Positions 1-6,132 of a stretch of 12,354 nt of DNA are shown in pieces. The number at the start of each line of letters is the position of its first letter. Within the stretch, counting starts at the first letter, position 1. Source of the DNA: Hyphomicrobiales bacterium. Lineage in GTDB: Bacteria > Pseudomonadota > Alphaproteobacteria > Rhizobiales > Beijerinckiaceae. The DNA is taken from assembly GCA_003164825.1 (NCBI GenBank), contig PLUH01000273.1, positions 19,752 through 32,105 on the forward strand. Reading direction: 5' to 3'. The translations under genes and the position numbers were made by a program. The notes beneath the pieces are model-generated. The model made no database searches and was not told the origin of the DNA. It saw only the letters and a list, made by a program, of their open reading frames with translations.

Positions 1-272
1 AACTGGCGCATTTCGAGATCGAACTCGAGCGCGCGCGCCACCAGCGTCTGCAGCTCGGTCTGCTGGGTGCTGTAGACCCCGTAGGCCGTCCAGATGAGGA
101 GGCCGTTGACCAGAACGAGCAGGAGCGTGAGCTGCCCGACGACGCCCCCGATCATGTCGCGCGCCTTGTCCATCGTGTAGCGCTCGGGGAGGACGCGCTG
201 AAGCACGAGGCCGAGGACGCCGCCCGCGACGATTACGCCGGTGACAATGAGCGAGATGGCGAGCGAACTCAT
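1..272 (-). CDS. DUF4239 (bestrophin-like domain) membrane protein, N-terminal part
   Basis: The first 90 codons are present, starting at the ATG at 272; the rest lies beyond the left edge. The N-terminus (MSSLAISLIVTGVIVAGG) is a hydrophobic helix at about residues 4-25. It is followed by the RVLPER segment, then a second long hydrophobic stretch at about 44-66 and the segment YSTQQTELQTL. This order (helix, R-x-LPE motif, helix, then a Tyr-x-Thr-Gln-based amphipathic helix) is the recognisable start of DUF4239 proteins, which are annotated as bestrophin-like integral membrane proteins of unknown function. A GGAGGG sequence lies upstream of the ATG but rather far away (about 15 nt). It stands alone here, separated from the next gene by a repeat element, so the context gives no functional clue. 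The family call is by pattern recognition and cannot be confirmed from a fragment. Confidence 0.72.
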   Translation of the reverse strand, partial: MSSLAISLIVTGVIVAGGVLGLVLQRVLPERYTMDKARDMIGGVVGQLTLLLVLVNGLLIWTAYGVYSTQQTELQTLVARALEFDLEMRQ

Positions 273-349
273 TTCCGGCAATCCCGTCTCCCTCCGACGC
301 GCTTACGTGACATGTCCGCGAAGTTGCGTCCAGCGGCCGGCGCCGCCTG

Positions 350-383
350 AACATTGTCATACCCGCAACATTGTCATACCCGC
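350..383. repeat. 17-bp perfect tandem duplication
   Basis: The sequence AACATTGTCATACCCGC occurs twice head to tail, at 350-366 and 367-383. The second copy runs straight on into the left arm of the twin-hairpin repeat at 373-447. The first copy stops in the middle of the hairpin arm, so it looks like a slipped or truncated duplicate of the repeat's left end. Confidence 0.85.
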
Positions 384-447
384 GAAAGCGGGTATCCAGA
401 CTTGCGGCTGCGGCGGGGACCTGGATTCCCGCTTTCGCGGGAATGAC
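373..447. repeat. REP-like twin-hairpin repeat (GCGAAAGC family)
   Basis: Two 27-bp arms (373-399 and 421-447) are inverted copies of each other with two mismatches, and flank a 21-bp spacer. Each arm is itself a perfect hairpin: ATACCCGC / GAAA / GCGGGTAT at 376-395, and ATTCCCGC / TTTC / GCGGGAAT at 425-444. Elements with the core TTCCCGCGAAAGCGGGAA are common dispersed intergenic repeats in many proteobacteria, often in inverted pairs like this one. The element sits 50 bp past the stop of the minus-strand SDR gene, between it and the DUF4239 gene. It could act as an mRNA 3'-end stabiliser or attenuator; that role is inferred. Confidence 0.85.
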
Positions 448-496
448 AGGTCGCTTTCGACTGGACGGCGTTCGTTCAATCCAACCGAAGCGCGCC

Positions 497-1345
497 TCAA
501 GCTTTGGCGAATCTCGCGAAGGCGTCCTTGTAGTCTGGATGCCAGCGGGAGAGCGGCGGCCGGTTCTCGACAATGTCGCCCGCCGCCCAAAGGATCCGTC
601 GCTCGTCCAATTCCCGCGGCACGTCGTTGTCGGGGCAAAGGATGTAGAAGTCGCCTTTGGCCATCGAGGCGAGCATGAAATCGACCACCTGTTCCGCCGT
701 CCAGGCGCCGGCCGGCTTGGCGACGTTCGAGCCCGCGGTCATGCCGGTGAAGGTGAAGCCCGGAATGAGCAAGTGCGCGCTCACCCGGCAGCCGTCGATG
801 TTGCGCAATTCGTGCGCCAGAGCCTCGGTCACCACCTTCACGCCCGCCTTCGAGACATTGTAGGCGGTGTCTCCGGGCGGGCAGGTGATGCCCTGCTTCG
901 AGCCGGTGTTGACGATCGCCGCGGGGGTCTCCTGGCGGATCATGTCGGGGGCGAAAGTCTGAATCCCGTTGACCACGCCCAAGAGGTTGACGTCGATGAT
1001 GCGCCGCCACCGGGTCGGATCGCCGAACAGTCCGCCCCCGCCGCCGGTTCCCGCATTGTTCATCAACAAGGAGACTTCGCCGAAGGCGTCGAAGACCGAC
1101 GCTTTCAGGCGCCGGACGCTGTCAGGGTTGCCGACGTCGACGGCGAAGGTCCGCACGGCGTCGGGCCGCTGGGCCGTCTCGCGCAGCTGGGCGGCCGCGG
1201 CTTCGAGCGCCTCGCCGTTGGCGTCGGCCATGCACACCTTCATGCCGAGCGCCGCGAATTTGACGGAAGCCGCGAGGCCGATGCCGCTCGCCGCTCCGGT
1301 GACGACCGCGACCCGGTTCGCGGCCAGCGCAGGATGAGTGGTCAC
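497..1345 (-). CDS. Short-chain dehydrogenase/reductase (SDR), classical type
   Basis: A 282-aa NAD(P)-dependent oxidoreductase of unknown substrate. The classical SDR signatures are complete: TGAASGIG cofactor loop (residues 16-23), NNAG (96-99), catalytic Asn120, Ser149 and the Y162-x-x-x-K166 pair in AYNVSKAGVK. Asp41 at the end of the second beta strand (CMADAN) favours NAD over NADP. I chose the GTG start at 1345 because GGAGGAG lies 5 nt upstream and the Rossmann fold begins 10 residues later; the open frame continues upstream to 1501, but that extension has no SDR-like sequence. After the YxxxK motif the chain carries an insertion (GFTFTGMTAGSNVAKPAG) and a C-terminal region ending HPDYKDAFARFAKA. 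Downstream is only a repeat element, and upstream is a 345-bp gap, so it is probably a single-gene unit. Confidence 0.93.
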   Translation of the reverse strand: MTTHPALAANRVAVVTGAASGIGLAASVKFAALGMKVCMADANGEALEAAAAQLRETAQRPDAVRTFAVDVGNPDSVRRLKASVFDAFGEVSLLMNNAGTGGGGGLFGDPTRWRRIIDVNLLGVVNGIQTFAPDMIRQETPAAIVNTGSKQGITCPPGDTAYNVSKAGVKVVTEALAHELRNIDGCRVSAHLLIPGFTFTGMTAGSNVAKPAGAWTAEQVVDFMLASMAKGDFYILCPDNDVPRELDERRILWAAGDIVENRPPLSRWHPDYKDAFARFAKA

Positions 1346-1690
1346 GTGAGCTCCTCCGATCCCAAGGATTAAGATGCTTACATCACGCTGGGAGCGCTTC
1401 GGCAATCGGCTCCTGGCGTCGCCGCGGCCGACTGTGGGCGCGACGAGCATACCTGCGGATGTCACTGAATTTGAGAGGACAGAATGTTGCTCGGCAGCCA
1501 TGGGGCGGACCCGTCCTGGCTTTCACGGTTCGGAGACCTGACATCTTTCCTCTTGGAGCGCCGCGGAGAGCGGCGCCACGGGGCAAGGCTGCGTCGCGAG
1601 CCGCGCCGCGGATCGATCTCGCATCATCGCGAGCCGTCATACGGGGCTGAAGGACGACTAAGGAAGTCCGAAGCGAAACAGCAGGCTAGC
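1346..1690. other. Intergenic region without a convincing gene
   Basis: This 345-bp stretch between two minus-strand genes has open frames on both strands (for example 1383-1640 minus and 1459-1650 plus). Their products are Arg/Ala-rich with no domain-like pattern, as expected of GC-rich noncoding DNA. It should carry the end of the dehydrogenase transcript and the promoter of the SDR gene. One strong hairpin is visible, GCGCCGC / GGAGA / GCGGCGC at 1558-1576 (7-bp stem, 5-nt loop), but no T tract follows on either strand. The decamer TCGCGAGCCG occurs twice (1594-1603 and 1627-1636). A weak minus-strand match to a sigma-70 promoter (TTGCCG, 17 nt, TGTAAG) lies near 1375-1415, too weak to annotate separately. 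Confidence 0.5.
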
Positions 1691-2635
1691 CTAATCGCCG
1701 ATCTCCTTCGCCGCGCGCGCTTTATGCGCGGTGAGCGCCATCAGCCGCCGGTCGCGCCAAGCCTGGCGCGCCGCCAGCCGGTCGGCCGGCAGACGCCGGC
1801 GGCGTTCGGCCTCGATCGTATCCATCACTGGTCCGGACCAATCCGCCCGCCATTGCGACGCAGCGAAGATCCCTTCGTAGGCCTGTTGATAACGCTTCGC
1901 ATAGTCGCGCACGCCGCCCGGCGCGTTGAGGTCGATGGTCTCGAACGGGCCGATGAACGACCACCGCAACGCCAACCCATCGCGAATGCCGATGTCGACG
2001 TCCTCGACGCTCGCATAGCCTTCGGCGACGAGGCGGAACGCCTCCTCGATAAGCGCGCCCTGCAGGCGGTTCATCACGAAGCCGTCGATCTCCTTTTTCA
2101 TCACAATTGGCGCGTGGCCGGCGGAGCGTATGAACGACGTCGTGCGCTCGACGACCGCCGCGTCCGTCCACGGCGCGGGCACGATCTCGACCGCCGGAAT
2201 GAGATAGGGCGGGTTGATCGGGTGGACGACGAGGCAGCGCGCCCGGCCCGGCAACGACTCGGTGAAGCGCGACGGCAGGATCGCCGAGGTGGAGCTCGCC
2301 AGGACGGCGCCCGTCGGCGCGAGCGCGTCGAGGCGGGTGAAGACATGCCGTTTGACGCCGACGTCCTCGGGCGTGCTCTCCTGGACGTGGCTCGCGCCGT
2401 CCAGCGCCTCCTCCAGCGTCGCGGCGCGGCGCATGCGGGCGCGAACGGCGGCGGGGGAATCGCGAAGCAGCTGGTTGGCGGCGAGATCGGGCAGAACCTC
2501 GTCGGCGAACTGCAACGCCTCCTCCGCCGCATCCGGCTTGTCGTCCCAGAGAGCGACATCGTGGCCGGCGCGCGCGAAGCTGATCGCCCAGGCGCGACCG
2601 ACCAATCCCAGTCCGACGAGGGCGATCTTGCTCAT
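1691..2635 (-). CDS. Lambda-crystallin (CRYL1)-like / L-gulonate 3-dehydrogenase-like 3-hydroxyacyl-CoA dehydrogenase family protein
   Basis: A 314-aa cytosolic NAD-dependent dehydrogenase of the 3-hydroxyacyl-CoA dehydrogenase superfamily. The Rossmann domain has GLGLVGRAW (8-16) and an acidic Asp31 after the second strand, which suits NAD. Then follow QESTPED (85-91), SSTSAILPS (114-122), the catalytic-region HPINPPY (138-144, His138) and the C-terminal domain with Asn189 in MNRLQ and GPFET (229-233). The tail AARQAWRDRRLMAL strongly resembles the C-terminus of mammalian CRYL1, and the whole length and motif order match CRYL1 rather than fatty-acid oxidation enzymes. CRYL1 oxidises L-gulonate; bacterial relatives also include carnitine and other 3-hydroxy acid dehydrogenases, so the substrate is not decided. 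The ATG at 2635 has GGAG about 9 nt upstream. A palindrome precedes it, suggesting local regulation. Confidence 0.9.
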   Translation of the reverse strand: MSKIALVGLGLVGRAWAISFARAGHDVALWDDKPDAAEEALQFADEVLPDLAANQLLRDSPAAVRARMRRAATLEEALDGASHVQESTPEDVGVKRHVFTRLDALAPTGAVLASSTSAILPSRFTESLPGRARCLVVHPINPPYLIPAVEIVPAPWTDAAVVERTTSFIRSAGHAPIVMKKEIDGFVMNRLQGALIEEAFRLVAEGYASVEDVDIGIRDGLALRWSFIGPFETIDLNAPGGVRDYAKRYQQAYEGIFAASQWRADWSGPVMDTIEAERRRRLPADRLAARQAWRDRRLMALTAHKARAAKEIGD

Positions 2636-2672
2636 TGACGGTCTCCGGCGCGAGGCGAGCCCATTCCATGCG

Positions 2673-2696
2673 CCTTCAATTTGAAGGGCGCGTCAA
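2673..2696 (-). promoter_or_regulatory. Palindromic candidate operator overlapping a possible -35 box of the CRYL1-like gene
   Basis: CCTTCAA-T-TTGAAGG (2673-2687) is a perfect 15-bp inverted repeat with 7-bp arms and a single central base, 38-52 bp before the ATG at 2635. Read on the minus strand, TTGACG (2696-2691) ends 3 nt before the palindrome, so the palindrome would fill the -35/-10 spacer, a classic repressor position. No good -10 box is visible at the right distance, so the promoter assignment is weak. The symmetry itself is clear. The regulator is unknown and not in the window. Confidence 0.45.
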
Positions 2697-2840
2697 TCCC
2701 AGCGCGATCAGACGGCGGCTGGTCCGTAGGAGGGCCGGCATTGTCGCGACGCTCCCTGACTCGTGGGTTTGGGTAGCGATTTGATTACACTTTAGCGCAA
2801 TTGCCGTTCAATCGAATCTAACTAAGGCCACAACCTCAGC

Positions 2841-2870
2841 TTGCACGCGAGCATTTCCGGCGTATTTAAT
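2841..2870 (+). promoter_or_regulatory. Possible sigma-70-like promoter of the PEP-CTERM gene
   Basis: TTGCAC (2841-2846) and TTTAAT (2865-2870) are separated by 18 nt in the AT-rich part of the upstream region, about 90 nt before the start codon. A leader of about 80 nt would follow. TATTTA at 2863 with a 16-nt spacer is an equally possible -10 reading. This is a consensus match only. Confidence 0.35.
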
Positions 2871-2959
2871 AAAAGTATAGCCAAGCAATGGCTGGTGTTT
2901 GCAGTCTCGACGCCAATCAATACGAGAATATGACCGGCGATCGAGACAGGAGATGCATG

Positions 2960-3517
2960 ATGCATAAGACTCTGACAACCATGATTGCCTCGTTAGCGAC
3001 CGCGATGCTGTTAACCGCAGCACCCGCGAACGCGACGGTGTACAGATTCACCTTCGAGTCGTTTGATTCGGAGCTTACGGCGACGGGCGAGATAACGGTC
3101 AACGCCGCCGACGAAGTGATAGCGATTGCGGGCGAGATTTCCGGCCTGGTCGATGAGACCATCGGCTCGGTCACTCCCAATCCTAACTTTTCCGGCCCGG
3201 CCTATAGCCCTGACGGTTCGTTCATCTACAACAACGTGTATTATCCTTCGGGCATGACCTTCGACATCTACGGGGTGCTGTTCGCCACCGCCCAGAATCC
3301 GGGCGGCTACTGGAACCTGTGGGGAAATTCCCCCGGCGACTACTCGCTTTGGGAATCGGCCAGTCCCTACAATTATCCGATCGAGGAGAGCGGAACCCTC
3401 AGCGTAGCCACCGTGCCGGAACTGTCCACCTGGGCGATGCTGGGATTGGGCTTCGCGGGCCTCGGCGTCGCCGGCCGCCGCCGCGCGCCGCGTCTGGCGC
3501 AGAGGAGCATCGGCTAA
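2960..3517 (+). CDS. PEPxxWA-CTERM sorting-domain secreted protein
   Basis: A 185-aa exported protein with the tripartite PEP-CTERM tail. It has a signal peptide (MHKTLTTMIASLATAMLL, cleavage predicted after APANA at residue 25) and a mature region of about 125 residues rich in Tyr, Ser, Asn and Gly with a beta-strand look. The tail is VPELSTWA (152-159), a hydrophobic helix (about 159-171) and RRR (173-175). Such tails are recognised by an exosortase, which processes the protein at the inner membrane, often in exopolysaccharide-producing bacteria; no exosortase lies in this window. The mature part is not one I can name. Start choice: AGGAG (2948-2952) is 7 nt from the ATG at 2960. An in-frame ATG directly before it (2957) would add one Met, and an upstream frame back to 2888 lacks a ribosome site. 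It is followed by a weak terminator-like hairpin, so it is probably monocistronic. Confidence 0.9.
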   Translation: MHKTLTTMIASLATAMLLTAAPANATVYRFTFESFDSELTATGEITVNAADEVIAIAGEISGLVDETIGSVTPNPNFSGPAYSPDGSFIYNNVYYPSGMTFDIYGVLFATAQNPGGYWNLWGNSPGDYSLWESASPYNYPIEESGTLSVATVPELSTWAMLGLGFAGLGVAGRRRAPRLAQRSIG

Positions 3518-3584
3518 GCGCGACGCATCTCCAGACTTTTGCGGCAAGAACCGATTAAGTCAGTTTTGAACTCAGCGGTTGTGG

Positions 3585-3613
3585 AGCTTGACTCTTGAGC
3601 TGATTGCTTTTTT
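3585..3613 (+). terminator. Weak intrinsic-terminator-like structure after the PEP-CTERM gene
   Basis: AGCTTGACTCTTGAGCT (3585-3601) can fold into an imperfect hairpin (AGCT/AGCT base extended by G-U pairs). A C plus six T (3607-3613) follows 5 nt later. An alternative stem uses TCAGC near 3572 with GCTGA at 3599-3603. Position and T tract fit, but the stem is poor. Confidence 0.3.
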
Positions 3614-3724
3614 AAAGAGAATCGGTCGAGACTGCCCCGGCCCGGTCGGATTGGGTTGTGGCGCAATCGGGAGATCCGGGGCCGCGTTGCGACGGTCAAC
3701 CGCGGCGTTGCGAGGGGTCTTACG

Positions 3725-4075
3725 ATGTCCAATCGTGGAAGACGATCGTATTCGCATCTTCGCCGGCCGATGGCGCAGCTCGGCGTCACGTCCGGGCGTA
3801 ATGGATCGCCCAAGCCGTTTTCCGAGATTGATCCCTTGGACGAGCTGGAACGCATTCTCGCCGCCAGACCCCGGCGGTTCCGGCTTCAATTCTTTGCCGT
3901 CGCTGACGATCGCGGCCCGTCAATTGTGGCTGAAACCGAGATTCAGGCCGCCGACGCCTCCGCCGCGATCCGCGCCGCCGCCGATGCCGACTGGCCGCCG
4001 CGCGCGATCGGCCTCAGAATCCTCGACCATGAAGGCCGCGAAATCTTCGAGCGCCTGAGGGCCGATCGGCGGTAG
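3725..4075 (+). CDS. Small hypothetical protein with a conserved-looking C-terminal alpha/beta segment
   Basis: A 116-aa protein that I do not recognise by name. Residues 1-35 are basic and low in hydrophobicity, and look disordered. Residues 36-48 (SEIDPLDELERIL) form an amphipathic helix. The last 65 residues alternate strand and helix: RRFRLQFFAVADDRG, an Ala-rich helix (AADASAAIRAAADADW, 75-90), then PPRAIGLRILDHEGREIFERL. The layout (aromatic strand, helix, strand ending in D-x-E/A-G-R-x-hydrophobic) recalls small alphaproteobacterial DUF6894-type proteins, but the motifs are not close enough to assign it. There are no transmembrane segments or cysteines. The ATG at 3725 has GAGGGG 7 nt upstream; the frame is open further upstream only from a TTG at 3656. 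It converges with the AtzH/HpxZ gene. Confidence 0.65.
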   Translation: MSNRGRRSYSHLRRPMAQLGVTSGRNGSPKPFSEIDPLDELERILAARPRRFRLQFFAVADDRGPSIVAETEIQAADASAAIRAAADADWPPRAIGLRILDHEGREIFERLRADRR

Positions 4076-4112
4076 CAGCAGGGCGGGATCGCCTGACGCT
4101 GCCGAACAGATG

Positions 4113-4137
4113 GCGCGCCGCCGTCTCACGGGCGCGC
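4113..4137. terminator. GC-rich hairpin between convergent genes, possible bidirectional transcription stop
   Basis: GCGCGCC (4113-4119) and GGCGCGC (4131-4137) form a perfect 7-bp stem with an 11-nt loop. It lies between the end of the plus-strand small gene (4075) and the end of the long minus-strand operon (4148). No T run follows on either strand, so intrinsic termination is doubtful; it might instead protect 3' ends. Confidence 0.25.
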
Positions 4138-4147
4138 TGGCGCGGGC

Positions 4148-4531
4148 TCAAGGCTCCTGCAACAGGCTGACGTGGGCGGCGACGCAGCGCCAGCCGGCTT
4201 CGGTCCTCAGCCAGACCTGGCTCTGCCTTCCCGTCTTCGTCGCGCCGATGCGCTTGAACTCGGCGTTGGCGGTGGCGAAGTCCCGCCCGTAGGTGGTGAT
4301 CACCGTCTTGAGCAGATTGCGGGCCAGGTTGATCGCCGGGCGGCGGCCGCGAAAGGCGGCGATCTCGTCATAGCCGTAGAGGTTCTCGGTGACCCCGTAG
4401 CGCAAGGTGTGCGGGCTCTTCCAGAACAGCGCGTCGAGTTCGGCAATGTCGTTCGAGACCAGCGCGCGCTCGTAGCGCGCGAACGCCTTCTCCACTTCAG
4501 CGACCACTTCGGGAATGTTGATTTCGATCAT
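4148..4531 (-). CDS. hpxZ: AtzH/HpxZ-like protein (DUF3225, SnoaL/NTF2-like fold)
   Basis: A 127-aa cytosolic protein, the last gene of the operon. The sequence matches HpxZ/AtzH closely: INIPEVVAEVEKAFARYERALVSND at the N-terminus, LDALFWKSPHTLRYG, NLYGYDEIAAFR, TTYGRDFATANAEF, GRQSQVWLRTEAGWRCVAAHVSL at the end. It is full length and has the cone-shaped NTF2-like pattern of one long helix followed by curved strands. In Pseudomonas sp. ADP, AtzH is a decarboxylating amidohydrolase that converts 1,3-dicarboxyurea to allophanate. In the Klebsiella hpx cluster the homologue HpxZ is linked to oxalurate/purine use. I chose the ATG at 4531, 17 nt after the AtzE stop and with GAGG 10 nt upstream; a TTG at 4552 would overlap that stop and add seven residues. 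Position directly after atzG-atzE supports a shared pathway. Confidence 0.92.
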   Translation of the reverse strand: MIEINIPEVVAEVEKAFARYERALVSNDIAELDALFWKSPHTLRYGVTENLYGYDEIAAFRGRRPAINLARNLLKTVITTYGRDFATANAEFKRIGATKTGRQSQVWLRTEAGWRCVAAHVSLLQEP

Positions 4532-4548
4532 CGGGCAGGAACCTCGGT

Positions 4549-5931
4549 TCAAACGGGAGAAGGCGATGCGACCGCGCCGAGCGCCTCGGCGGCCGCGGCT
4601 GTCCGGAGGACCAGGTCCTCCCGCCAGGGCGCGGCGATGATCTGCACCCCGAGCGGCAGCGGGCCGCAGTCCGCCACCGGCGCGGCGACGGTCGGCAGGC
4701 CGGCGAACGACAGCGGCTGGGTGAAGACGCCGAGATGCCCGGCGGCGGGAAGGCGCTGGCCCGCGATCTCAATCCACGCCTGGCCGATCGGGAACCCCGG
4801 ATATGGCGTGGCGGGCGCCAGGACCACGTCGACGTTTGCGAACGTCTTGGCCATTTCCCGGCAGTACCAGCGCCGGACTCGCTGCGCGTGGGCGTACCAG
4901 ACGCCGGGCGCAAGCGCGCCGGCGAGGAAGCGCGCCCGGGTCTTTGGATCGAAGTCCTGCGCTCTCGCAATCAGGTCCTGAAAATGCAGCTCCGCTCCCT
5001 CGACCGAGGTCATGATCATGGCGGCGCCGCGCGCCGCGCCCGGCGACGGCAGCTCGACGCGCTCGGACGCTCCGAGCGCCGAAGCGACGCGCTCGACCGC
5101 GGCGAATGCTTCCGGCGCGCCCTGGCTGGCGTAATAGCCGGCGGCGACCGCGATGCGCAGCCCTTCGACCCCTCGCGCGAGGAGCGGCAGCGTCGGCTCG
5201 GGCGGCTTCGACGCGCAGGCCGGGTCCGCCGGATCGGGCCCCTGCATCGCGTCATAGGCGAGCGCGAGATCCCCCGCCGTTCGCGCCAACGGACCGCCGA
5301 CATCGAGGCTGGCCGCGAACAGCCTCATGCCGGCGCGGCTTAAGCGCCCGATGGTCGGCCTGAGGCCGAAGACGCCGCAGAGCGCCGCCGGCACCCGGAT
5401 CGAGCCGTTGGTGTCGGAGCCGAGCGTGAGCGGGACCAGGCCCGCGGCGACCGCCGCCGCCGAGCCGCCCGACGATCCGCCGGCGATCCGCGCCGGATCG
5501 TGCGGATTGCGGGTCGGGCCATGATGCGTGTTCTCGGTCGAGAAGCCGAACGCGTACTCATCCATGTTGAGGGCGCCGACGAGGACTGCGCCGGCCGCGG
5601 TCAGCCGCCGCGCGAGCGCCGCATCCTCAGCCGCCGGCGCCCGGTCGCGGTCGATGTGCGAGCCGGCGATGGTGGGCAGGCCCGCGACGTCGTAGAGGTT
5701 CTTGACCGCGAACGGGACGCCGGCCAGCGGGCCGGGGTCGCGCCCGGCGCCGACGGCGGCGTCGACCGCCGCTGCGGCCGCAAGCGCCCGCTCTTTCGCG
5801 ACGGCGGTGAAGGCGTTGATCGCCCCGTTCCGCGCCGCGATCGCGGCCAGCGTTTCCTCGACCACCGCAGTTGCGGTGCGCTGGCGCGCGCGCACGGCCG
5901 AAGCGAGTTCGCGGGCGGTTCGCCGCGTCAT
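4549..5931 (-). CDS. atzE: AtzE/HpxY-family amidohydrolase (amidase signature enzyme)
   Basis: A 460-aa amidase-signature hydrolase of the AtzE family, of normal length. The catalytic triad of the superfamily is present: Lys77 (GVPFAVKNLYD), cis-Ser153 in GGSSGGSAAAVAAG (151-164) and nucleophile Ser177 in GSDTNGSIRVPA (171-182). The Asn in SDTNGS, where most amidases have Gly, and the following CGVFGLRPTIGRLSR are typical of AtzE. AtzE, in complex with the small AtzG, hydrolyses 1-carboxybiuret in cyanuric acid breakdown; homologues are widespread outside triazine degraders, linked to purine-derived amides. The ATG at 5931 overlaps the atzG stop by 4 bp (ATGA), and GGAG lies about 7 nt upstream, so the two subunits are probably translationally coupled. 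No AtzD or AtzF type gene is nearby, so carboxybiuret is not necessarily the substrate here. No triad residue is missing. Confidence 0.93.
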   Translation of the reverse strand: MTRRTARELASAVRARQRTATAVVEETLAAIAARNGAINAFTAVAKERALAAAAAVDAAVGAGRDPGPLAGVPFAVKNLYDVAGLPTIAGSHIDRDRAPAAEDAALARRLTAAGAVLVGALNMDEYAFGFSTENTHHGPTRNPHDPARIAGGSSGGSAAAVAAGLVPLTLGSDTNGSIRVPAALCGVFGLRPTIGRLSRAGMRLFAASLDVGGPLARTAGDLALAYDAMQGPDPADPACASKPPEPTLPLLARGVEGLRIAVAAGYYASQGAPEAFAAVERVASALGASERVELPSPGAARGAAMIMTSVEGAELHFQDLIARAQDFDPKTRARFLAGALAPGVWYAHAQRVRRWYCREMAKTFANVDVVLAPATPYPGFPIGQAWIEIAGQRLPAAGHLGVFTQPLSFAGLPTVAAPVADCGPLPLGVQIIAAPWREDLVLRTAAAAEALGAVASPSPV

Positions 5932-6131
5932 CGCCCCGCTCCGTCGTCAGGAATGAACACCGCCGCGGCGACCGTCTCCTCCGGCAACGGGATCGCCATG
6001 AGCTGCGCCGCAACCCGCGCCAGCACCGCGAAGGCTTGGGTCACGTCGCCGAGGTCGGCCGGCGCGATCGTGAGCCCGACCGCAGCGGCGGCTTCCGGGA
6101 CGTAATGGGCCGGATCAAACGGATCGGCCAT
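5928..6131 (-). CDS. atzG: AtzG/HpxX-like small subunit (DUF4089, GatC-like)
   Basis: A 67-aa protein that fits the AtzG/DUF4089 pattern: an N-terminal helix (DPAHYVPEAAAAVGLTIAP), a second helix (DLGDVTQAFAVLARVAAQLM, 27-45) and the diagnostic end PLPEETVAAAVFIPDD (48-63). These proteins resemble GatC, the small subunit of the tRNA-dependent amidotransferase, and wrap around the AtzE amidase to stabilise it. It starts at the ATG at 6131, one base after the stop of the binding-protein gene, and its own stop overlaps the atzE start (5928-5931). Such spacing suits a stoichiometric complex. It is shorter than many genes called automatically and easily missed. AtzG usually has PAPVF where this protein has AAAVF, a minor deviation. 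Confidence 0.9.
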   Translation of the reverse strand: MADPFDPAHYVPEAAAAVGLTIAPADLGDVTQAFAVLARVAAQLMAIPLPEETVAAAVFIPDDGAGR

Positions 6132-6132
6132 C

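Larger units (their letters stand above)
2636..2959. other. Divergent intergenic region, AT-richer than its surroundings
   Basis: This 324-bp region separates the minus-strand dehydrogenase from the plus-strand PEP-CTERM gene. Its left third is GC-rich and holds the palindrome at 2673-2687. From about 2770 the composition becomes clearly AT-richer, with the likely promoter of the PEP-CTERM gene at 2841-2870. A 71-codon open frame on the minus strand (2808-3023) overlaps the start of that gene and has no recognisable features, so I treat it as noise. Confidence 0.5.

Noticed and set aside
1558..1576. Strong GC hairpin as an intrinsic terminator of the dehydrogenase transcript
   Set aside because: There is no T tract on either strand and it lies more than 110 bp past the stop codon; recorded only as a structure in the intergenic region.
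1383..1650. Open frames on both strands between the SDR and the dehydrogenase genes
   Set aside because: The products are Arg/Ala/Pro-rich, overlap each other on opposite strands, and have no ribosome site or domain-like pattern.
1484..2638. Long plus-strand frame of 384 codons opposite the dehydrogenase gene
   Set aside because: It is the antisense shadow of a clearly conserved gene in GC-rich DNA; its product is Arg/Gly-rich with no motifs.
4148..6131. Calling the locus a complete cyanuric acid or triazine degradation pathway
   Set aside because: No AtzD-type ring hydrolase or AtzF-type allophanate hydrolase is present, and AtzGE-HpxZ sets are common in bacteria with no known triazine use.
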